From Geobacillus zalihae NBRC 101842 (GTDB lineage Bacteria; Bacillota; Bacilli; Bacillales; Anoxybacillaceae): a stretch of DNA of 51,843 bases. The notes beneath the pieces were generated by a model. The model saw only the letters and a program-made list of their open reading frames with translations. It did not search any database and had not been told where the DNA came from. The stretch spans positions 1-51,843 of the forward strand of contig NZ_BCPV01000027.1 of assembly GCF_001544135.1 (NCBI RefSeq), written 5' to 3'. Position numbers and translations under genes: made by a program. Shown piece by piece: positions 46,308 to 51,843 of the stretch. Each line of letters starts with the position of its first letter. Within the stretch, counting starts at the first letter, position 1.

Positions 46308-47932
46308 TCCTCCAACTCCTTCAACAGCCGGCGCAGCCGCGCCTCAAGCTCAAGCCATTTAAACGGCTTTGTCACATACTCGTCCGCTCCTCGGTTCAGC
46401 GCATGGGCAATATCCCGCTCATCTTGGCGCGACGTCAGCATCATCACCTTGTATGGCTTTCGCTCTTGACGGAGGCGGTTCAGCACTTCAAGGCCGTCCA
46501 TTTTTGGCATCACCCGATCCAAAATGACGACAGATTGCCGCCCGCTTTGATAAAACGGAGATTCGAGAAACGAAAGGCCGTCGCCAAACTCGTAAATGTC
46601 TGCTTTCCTCCCCTGTTCATTGACGAGCTTGCGGACAAGATCAGCAATCATCATCCGCACGAGTTCATCGTCGTCTACGATGGCAATCGCCCATCGCCAC
46701 CGATCCGTTGATGCTTGGCTTGGGGCCTCATCCGAAAAACCGCTTTTCTCACGCGCCGCCTCTTCGATCCGATTGCCGCCGCCTCGTTTCGCCGCATACA
46801 GCGCCTTGTCGGCCAGACGCAGCCAATAGTCAAGCGGCCGATCCGGTTCATCGCACTCAACCAGGCCGGCGGAAAACGTACATGATAGGAGTGCGCCATC
46901 CGCTTCGACTTTTTCGGCGGCGAACTGGCGTTGCAGCCGCTCAAGCACTGCACGAGCCTCGCTTTTGGACGTTTTGGCCAGCCAAACGACAAACTCTTCG
47001 CCCCCCAAGCGAACGACCGTATCCACTCCACGTGTATGTTGGCGCAAAAAGGCAGCCAGCTTTTGCAATACCGCATCGCCTGCAAGGTGGCCGAAACGGT
47101 CATTGACTTGTTTGAAATGGTCCAAATCAAGCAACGCCAAACAGCTTGGCGCTCCGTAACGCTCGAGGTCGCTCCGAAGGCGGGCGTATACCCGCGGCAA
47201 ATACTTCCGGTTGTACACACCTGTCAATTCGTCAATGAGCACAAGGTCATCGATTTTTCGTTTTTTTTCAATGAGCCGGCGAACGCGAACGAACAGCTCA
47301 TCTGCCGCTGGGGTGGTGATGACATCATCCGCGCCAAGCTCATAACCTTTCAACCGCCCCTCTTTGCCCTCGTCTCTCCTTACAATGACAACAGGAAGAT
47401 AGGGGCGCTGTCCGGCGCGCTCAAGCAAAACCGTCAAGTCCGGATTCTCCCACTCTCCCTCCTTCACGCTGACGATGATGCAATCCGGGCTGAGACGAAA
47501 CATCGACGCGGCCGCCTGCTCAAGGGAGGGAATCGTCGTGAAACGCCATGGCACGGTTTGCAGGGCGCCGCGGACGTAAGCAAAAAACAGGGGATCATTT
47601 CCACAGAGGAGAATCGCTGCTTTCGGCCCTTGGCGGTGCGAAGAGGGAATGGCGGCAGAAGCCGCTTCCCCGGCTTCATAGAAGCAGCGAAGGAGAGAAA
47701 CCATCTCCATCAGCGCCTCCTCCGCTGTCCATTGCCGTTTTGTTTGGCCGTTCAATCGATGAATGAGCCGCTCTGCTTCAGCAGCGATGTCGCTGCGACC
47801 AATCACCGCCGCCGTCCGGCCGACAGCATTGAAAAATCGGGCCAATTCCCCACCGTCAAGCGGCGGCCCCGCCCTCCATCGTTCGTATTGTTCATGGATG
47901 CGATCCAACAACGAGGCGACAGATCGATCCAT
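46304..47932 (-). CDS. Diguanylate cyclase with two receiver domains
   Basis: A 542-residue regulator. Order: helical HPt-like region (~1-90) in which FFNAVGRTA replaces the usual phospho-His pattern, a degenerate receiver (~110-230), a GGDEF domain (~235-400) with intact RLGGEEF and an RxxD inhibitory site (RGVD) five residues before it, and a C-terminal receiver (~415-540) with IVDDDE and phospho-acceptor LDRVMPKMDG and Lys in VTKPF. It should make c-di-GMP under two-component control. Start at MDRSVA, after AAAGGAGAGGG. Confidence 0.88.
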   Translation of the reverse strand: MDRSVASLLDRIHEQYERWRAGPPLDGGELARFFNAVGRTAAVIGRSDIAAEAERLIHRLNGQTKRQWTAEEALMEMVSLLRCFYEAGEAASAAIPSSHRQGPKAAILLCGNDPLFFAYVRGALQTVPWRFTTIPSLEQAAASMFRLSPDCIIVSVKEGEWENPDLTVLLERAGQRPYLPVVIVRRDEGKEGRLKGYELGADDVITTPAADELFVRVRRLIEKKRKIDDLVLIDELTGVYNRKYLPRVYARLRSDLERYGAPSCLALLDLDHFKQVNDRFGHLAGDAVLQKLAAFLRQHTRGVDTVVRLGGEEFVVWLAKTSKSEARAVLERLQRQFAAEKVEADGALLSCTFSAGLVECDEPDRPLDYWLRLADKALYAAKRGGGNRIEEAAREKSGFSDEAPSQASTDRWRWAIAIVDDDELVRMMIADLVRKLVNEQGRKADIYEFGDGLSFLESPFYQSGRQSVVILDRVMPKMDGLEVLNRLRQERKPYKVMMLTSRQDERDIAHALNRGADEYVTKPFKWLELEARLRRLLKELEE

Positions 47933-48070
47933 ATTCCCTCTCCTTTCGATCATCGTTCCGTTTTTCCCAACCGACTGACATCCTCCTTTTTTCCTATTAC
48001 TAATATAATCAATCCAAGCAAAAAAATTAAAAGAAAAGACGCGCAACAGCCAACAATTCTTTAGCCGCAT

Positions 48071-48101
48071 AAAAAAGCCGCTGCCTTTTTGCAACGGCTT
48101 T
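48071..48101 (-). terminator. Terminator after the DUF1906 gene
   Basis: AAAGCCGTTGC and GCAGCGGCTTT arms with six T on the minus strand. Confidence 0.8.
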
Positions 48102-48103
48102 GT

Positions 48104-48754
48104 TCAATACAAAAAGTCCAATAGGCGTCGGTCAGCTAAATTCGTGTCAACCGGGCAGACTTCTGCATCACGTCCGTACTGCCACACCCAGACATTCGCG
48201 CTGCAAGGCGGGGCAGCCGGCTGATAGCGCGGCGCTTTCTGCTCTTTCGTCGTTCCCGGCCTTGGTGCGGCGCTCCAAATGACCGCCTGCACCGCCACTT
48301 GGTTGTTCCGGCTGACCGCCTCGCAATAGGCAGCGGCGAAATCCCCTTTCGTCGGGTCCGCGTACAGCCCCGGCCGGTATCCGGTCGGATAGAGCGTTTC
48401 CACCCAAGCAGCGATCCAAGCGGCATCCACAGCGAAAAAGTCTTCGATGTTGGCAAACAGCAGTTTATTTTTCGGAATGCCGAGCCGCCGCGCATGGAAC
48501 ACCGCGTTGCGCGCCGCCACCTGACCGTTCGCATAGCCGACCGCTTCGCGGAAGGCGTTATAAATCGGCAGCACCTTCACGCCATAGTTGCGGATGCGGG
48601 CGATCTCGTCGCGTGTCAACCCTTCGGACACGTTCGGCACTTCCGACAAATAACGGCCCCAAAATTTCGGATAGCCAAGCTCCGTCCGCACGCATTGAAA
48701 CAGCTGATCCGTTACGGCTTGCGCCGAGTCGACGCCCCAAATTCCTCTTGCCAT
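48104..48754 (-). CDS. DUF1906 glycoside-hydrolase-like protein
   Basis: A 216-residue protein of the Rv2525c-like, glycoside hydrolase 25-like TIM barrel family: WGVDSAQAVTDQ at the start, FWGRYLSEVPN, GVKVLPIYNAF and the C-terminal WVWQYGRDAEVCPVDTNLAD. It has no signal peptide. Members are thought to act on peptidoglycan or as structural lysin-like proteins; activity here is unproven. Such domains occur in spore, phage and wall proteins. Confidence 0.8.
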   Translation of the reverse strand: MARGIWGVDSAQAVTDQLFQCVRTELGYPKFWGRYLSEVPNVSEGLTRDEIARIRNYGVKVLPIYNAFREAVGYANGQVAARNAVFHARRLGIPKNKLLFANIEDFFAVDAAWIAAWVETLYPTGYRPGLYADPTKGDFAAAYCEAVSRNNQVAVQAVIWSAAPRPGTTKEQKAPRYQPAAPPCSANVWVWQYGRDAEVCPVDTNLADRRLLDFLY

Positions 48755-48830
48755 CGGTTCCCCTCCTTCGCGCTTACGCTGCCGTCATGATGTAATTATG
48801 TATATGAGGGGAACAGCCCGTTTTATACGG

Positions 48831-49823
48831 CTACTGGCGGCGCTCTCGCTCCTCCTTCGCCCAGTCGCCTTTCAACAACTGAAACCAACCGTTGCGCTTA
48901 AACCAGACGAACATCGTCATGCCGATCACCGCCATGGCGGCCAATACAACAAAGTATCCGTACTTCCAGTGCAATTCAGGCATATAATCAAAGTTCATCC
49001 CATAAATGCCGGCAATAAAGGAGAGCGGCATGAAAATGGTCGTAATGGCTGTAAATGTCATCATAATATTGTTCATTCGATTCGAGTTGAGCGATAAATA
49101 GCTGTCGCGGATATCCGCGGTAATTTCTCGGTTTGTCTCAATCATTTCCGACAGCTTCAGCAAATGATCATAAATGTCATGAAAGTACAGCTGCCGTTCT
49201 TTCATGCGCTGCAGCCGGTCGGAGTGGATGATGCGGTACAACAAGTCGCGCATCGGCACGATCGTTCGGCGCAGCTTCGATAAATCACCGCGAATGTCAA
49301 ACACTTTTTCAATAATGTCGTGAATCGGTTCATTGTTCGTATTCTCCTCTAAATCGTTCAGCACGTCTTCAATATGGTAAAGCGGTGGAAAATAATCATC
49401 CACAAGCTTGTCGATCAGCCGGTACATGACGTGAAACGGCCCCTGCTGAACATCTTCTTCATGCTTCAATCGCTCCCACACCTCGTCGACGGCATGAATC
49501 GGCGACTTATGAAACGAAACGATGAAGTTTTGCCCGACAAACAAATCGACTTCCTCAGCCTCCAGCGTCATCCCGGCAATGGCATGAAGCACAACAAACA
49601 AGTAGCGGTCATAAAAATCGAGCTTCGGCCGCTGCACATATTCGAGACAGTCTTCAATCGCCAGTGGGTGAAAACGGAAAAAGGAGGCGAGCAGCGCCGA
49701 TTCCTCATCCGTCGGCTCATGAAAGTCAACCCAATACCATGAGACATCCGGGCTGTTGACAAGCGTTACGTCAACATCATACAAAATCTCAAATTCTTTT
49801 GTCACGACACACGTGCGAATCAT
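48831..49823 (-). CDS. corA: CorA family Mg2+/Co2+ transporter
   Basis: A 330-residue channel subunit: a cytosolic alpha/beta domain and long stalk helix, then two C-terminal membrane helices. The signature YGMNF follows TM1 (TAITTIFMPLSFIAGI), and the tail is basic. It forms a pentamer for Mg2+ uptake. I favour the ATG of MIRTCVV, eight bases after AAAGG; an ATG two codons earlier is possible. Single-gene unit. Confidence 0.93.
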   Translation of the reverse strand: MIRTCVVTKEFEILYDVDVTLVNSPDVSWYWVDFHEPTDEESALLASFFRFHPLAIEDCLEYVQRPKLDFYDRYLFVVLHAIAGMTLEAEEVDLFVGQNFIVSFHKSPIHAVDEVWERLKHEEDVQQGPFHVMYRLIDKLVDDYFPPLYHIEDVLNDLEENTNNEPIHDIIEKVFDIRGDLSKLRRTIVPMRDLLYRIIHSDRLQRMKERQLYFHDIYDHLLKLSEMIETNREITADIRDSYLSLNSNRMNNIMMTFTAITTIFMPLSFIAGIYGMNFDYMPELHWKYGYFVVLAAMAVIGMTMFVWFKRNGWFQLLKGDWAKEERERRQ

Positions 49824-49980
49824 CGCCATCACCTTTGCCTTGTTCTCCTCTTATCATAACCGAAAAACTGTTAAGCCCCAACAAAAAACGGGTATAAAAA
49901 TCATGTAGAGAAAAAATTGACAAAAAATATTTATCTAAATTTTCTTTACATTAGCATCAAAAACGACGATAATATAAGAA

Positions 49981-49998
49981 AGGGAACTGTTTCGTTCC
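49981..49998 (+). other. Hairpin before the IDEAL-domain gene
   Basis: GGGAAC-TGTTTC-GTTCCC in the 5' leader, nine bases before a GGGAGGG ribosome site. It could protect the mRNA 5' end or affect initiation. A weak promoter TTTACA (49945-49950) / TAATAT (49970-49975) lies upstream. Confidence 0.45.
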
Positions 49999-50018
49999 CA
50001 TATGGGAGGGACTGAATC

Positions 50019-50246
50019 ATGTACGAAAAACAATACCCGAATGAAGGCACCGTTTTGTTCAACCAGCCGGAAGAAAAAAGCAGCTACGGACCGATGGCCG
50101 AACAAGTGCTGAAAGAAGCGATCTTCCAGTTTCAAAGAAAAAAACTGATGGAACAAATTGATGAAGCGCTCGCGGCCGGTGACAAGCCGTTGTTTTTCAA
50201 GCTTTCCGCCCAATATAACGACCTGTTGAAAAAATACGGCGCGTAA
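50019..50246 (+). CDS. IDEAL-domain protein
   Basis: A 75-residue protein with an IDEAL domain (~33-70, AIFQFQRKKLMEQIDEALAA followed by FFKLSAQYNDLL). Family members (for example the C-terminus of ComK-related and YpiB proteins) are small cytosolic helical proteins of uncertain role, often protein-binding. Strong ribosome site GGGAGGG and its own terminator make it a single-gene unit. Confidence 0.85.
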   Translation: MYEKQYPNEGTVLFNQPEEKSSYGPMAEQVLKEAIFQFQRKKLMEQIDEALAAGDKPLFFKLSAQYNDLLKKYGA

Positions 50247-50288
50247 AAGGAGCGAACGAAGTTGGAAAGTGAATCGTCGATGACCGAG

Positions 50289-50345
50289 TGAGCCCCATTT
50301 CCGTTTGTGGGAACCATCCGGACGGAAAGGGGCTCATTTTTGTTT
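50289..50345 (+). terminator. Terminator of the IDEAL-domain gene
   Basis: TGAGCCCC and GGGGCTCA with inner TTTCCG/CGGAAA pairing, then five T. Confidence 0.8.
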
Positions 50346-50399
50346 TTTCGTTTTCCTCGCCAATGGTACAATAGAAACAAAAAAGAAAGGTGGACAACC

Positions 50400-51557
50400 G
50401 TGAAACACCTCATTCAACCACGTGTTCAAGCCATTCAGTTATCAGGCATCCGCCAATTTTTCAACCTTGTCGCCGACCGGCCGGGACTTGTTTCCTTGAC
50501 GATCGGCCAGCCTGATTTCCCAACGCCCGATCATGTCAAAGCAGCCGCTCAGGAGGCGATCGCCGCCGATTTCACGACGTATACAGCGAACGCCGGCCTG
50601 CTGGAACTGCGCCAGGCGGCTTGCCAATTCGTCGCTGACAAGTACGGCCTTCGCTACACGCCGGACGAAGTCATCGCCACCGTCGGCGCCAGCCAAGCGC
50701 TTGATATCGCATTTCGCACGATTTTGGAGGAAGGGACGGAAGTGCTTCTTCCCGCACCCGTCTATCCTGGCTATGAACCGCTCATCCGCCTGTGCGGAGC
50801 GAAACCGGTGTACATCGACACAAGGCCAAACGGTTTCCGTCTCTCGGCTGAGCTCATTGCGCCTTATTTGACGGAAAAGACGCGCTGCCTCGTTCTTCCA
50901 TACCCATCAAATCCAACCGGGACGGCGCTGTCAGCCGAAGAGCTTGAGAACATCGCTTCCCTTTTGAAAGGACGGCCAATTTGGATCGTTTCCGATGAAA
51001 TTTACAGCGAGCTCGTTTACCACGGACGCCATCACTCGATCGCCGAGTGGCTGCCGGAGCAGACGATCGTCATCAACGGTTTAAGCAAATCGCACTCCAT
51101 GACCGGTTGGCGCATCGGGTTTGTCTTCGCTCCAGCGTTCGCCGTTGAACAAATGGTGAAAGTGCACCAATACAGCGTCTCGTGCACGTCATCGATCAGC
51201 CAAAAAGCGGCGGTGGAGGCGCTGACCGCCGGCAAAAACGACGCCGAGGTGATGCGCGCCGCCTACGCCGAGCGGCTTGAGTATGCCTACAGTCGTCTCA
51301 CCGCCATGGGGCTGCCGGTTGAGAAGCCGGATGGAGCCTTTTACTTGTTTCCGTCAATCGCCGCCTTTGGCATGTCTTCGTTTGATTTTGCCCTCGATGT
51401 CGTCGAAAACGCCGGCGTCGCCCTCGTTCCCGGCAGCGCCTTTTCTGAATACGGTGAAGGCCATGTCCGCCTGTCGTACGCTTATTCGCTCGATGTGCTC
51501 AAAGAAGGGCTTGACCGGCTCGAGCGGTATATCCAAACGAAGCGCCGCAGACCGTAA
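50400..51557 (+). CDS. patA: N-acetyl-LL-diaminopimelate aminotransferase PatA
   Basis: A 385-residue class I PLP aminotransferase. Landmarks: SLTIGQPDFPTP, YPSNPTGTALS, VSDEIYSELVY, and the PLP lysine in GLSKSHSMTGWR; the phosphate-binding Arg follows in GWRIG. It makes N-acetyl-LL-DAP, the step between DapH and DapL, both in this window. GTG start after AAAGGTGG; an extended -10 TGGTACAAT is at 50364-50372. In B. subtilis patA is also close to ykyB. Confidence 0.9.
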   Translation: MKHLIQPRVQAIQLSGIRQFFNLVADRPGLVSLTIGQPDFPTPDHVKAAAQEAIAADFTTYTANAGLLELRQAACQFVADKYGLRYTPDEVIATVGASQALDIAFRTILEEGTEVLLPAPVYPGYEPLIRLCGAKPVYIDTRPNGFRLSAELIAPYLTEKTRCLVLPYPSNPTGTALSAEELENIASLLKGRPIWIVSDEIYSELVYHGRHHSIAEWLPEQTIVINGLSKSHSMTGWRIGFVFAPAFAVEQMVKVHQYSVSCTSSISQKAAVEALTAGKNDAEVMRAAYAERLEYAYSRLTAMGLPVEKPDGAFYLFPSIAAFGMSSFDFALDVVENAGVALVPGSAFSEYGEGHVRLSYAYSLDVLKEGLDRLERYIQTKRRRP

Positions 51558-51615
51558 CGGTTTTCAAAAATCGTATCGGTTTAGGCCGCCATGCCCCCAT
51601 AAGAAAAAGGCTGCT

Positions 51616-51759
51616 GGCTCTTCACCACAACATGTACTTGACAAGCAATACGGTTTCCTGCACAAAGATGTGCAAAAATCACTGATTTGTTGATTTTCCC
51701 TCACAAGCGTAAATAGGGTATGTTCAGAAAAAATCAAGTACAACTTTTGATGAAGAGCC
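51616..51759 (-). mobile_element. ISL3-type MITE, copy 2, with target duplication
   Basis: 144 bp, the inverted counterpart of the copy at 45299-45442. It is flanked by a perfect 8-bp direct repeat AGGCTGCT (51608-51615 and 51760-51767), the duplication size expected for ISL3. It lies 58 bp after the patA stop. It encodes no transposase. Confidence 0.88.
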
Positions 51760-51816
51760 AGGCTGCTTTTCTTTCGACTTTTGTTCACCATTGGCTTTAG
51801 GGGAATATGCAAGAAA

Positions 51817-51843
51817 AGGGTGTCCCAAAAGGATCGGGACACC
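51817..51843 (-). terminator. Terminator at the window edge
   Basis: GGTGTCCC, loop, GGGACACC; on the minus strand it is followed by TTTTCTT. It probably ends a minus-strand gene outside the window. The rest of 51768-51816 shows nothing clear. Confidence 0.65.

Overview
The window looks like chromosome of a thermophilic Bacillaceae, most probably Geobacillus (G. stearothermophilus/kaustophilus/thermoleovorans group). Evidence: the pyruvate dehydrogenase and peptide deformylase proteins read like the well-studied G. stearothermophilus enzymes, gene order follows the Bacillus subtilis cta-pyc-ftsW-yla-ykt-pdh-yku block, and G+C is about 50%. No rRNA, tRNA or CRISPR array was seen.

Layout. 1-8.7 kb: end of a YugN-like gene, an Asp23-family gene, a large palindromic element, a DUF420 membrane protein, then the caa3 cytochrome oxidase cluster ctaBCDEF-ctaG (minus strand) with heme A synthase ctaA divergent. 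8.7-20.5 kb: pyruvate carboxylase, ftsW, ylaN, ylaL, ylaK, ylaJ, ylaI, ylaH, typA and ylaF, with an IS200/IS605-derived non-autonomous element in front of ylaF. 20.5-26.5 kb: suhB, a small gene, a truncated yktA, a nitronate monooxygenase, an ISLre2 transposase, arginine decarboxylase speA, and the dual-function RNA gene SR1/SR1P. 26.5-34.5 kb: DUF1885 gene, a small membrane protein, pdhABCD (minus), a 527-bp regulatory gap, def, ykrA. 34.4-44.6 kb: a possible 23-residue peptide unit, rpoY-rnjA, ktrC, ykuS, dapH-dapL, darB, small genes, ykuI (EAL), a second IS605-derived element, fadH, ykuE. 44.6-51.8 kb: ykyB, a GGDEF/receiver + HEAT-repeat operon cut by a MITE, a DUF1906 protein, corA, an IDEAL-domain gene, patA, and an inverted second MITE copy with an intact 8-bp target duplication.

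How the genes work together. Central carbon and respiration dominate: PDH makes acetyl-CoA, pyruvate carboxylase makes oxaloacetate, and ctaA/ctaB make the heme A used by the caa3 oxidase. dapH, patA and dapL are the three enzymes of the acetylated diaminopimelate route. rnjA/rpoY, SR1 and darB are RNA and second-messenger regulators; ykuI and the GGDEF protein relate to c-di-GMP.

The most notable items are small or non-coding: two perfect matches to the CcpN consensus at the SR1 promoter; an IS605-like element lying between a Shine-Dalgarno sequence and the ylaF start codon; a pair of inverted ISL3-type MITEs, one of which supplies the C-terminus of a HEAT-repeat protein; a 250-bp nested palindrome; a cationic 23-residue peptide with its own promoter and terminator; and a possible attenuator in the pdhA leader.
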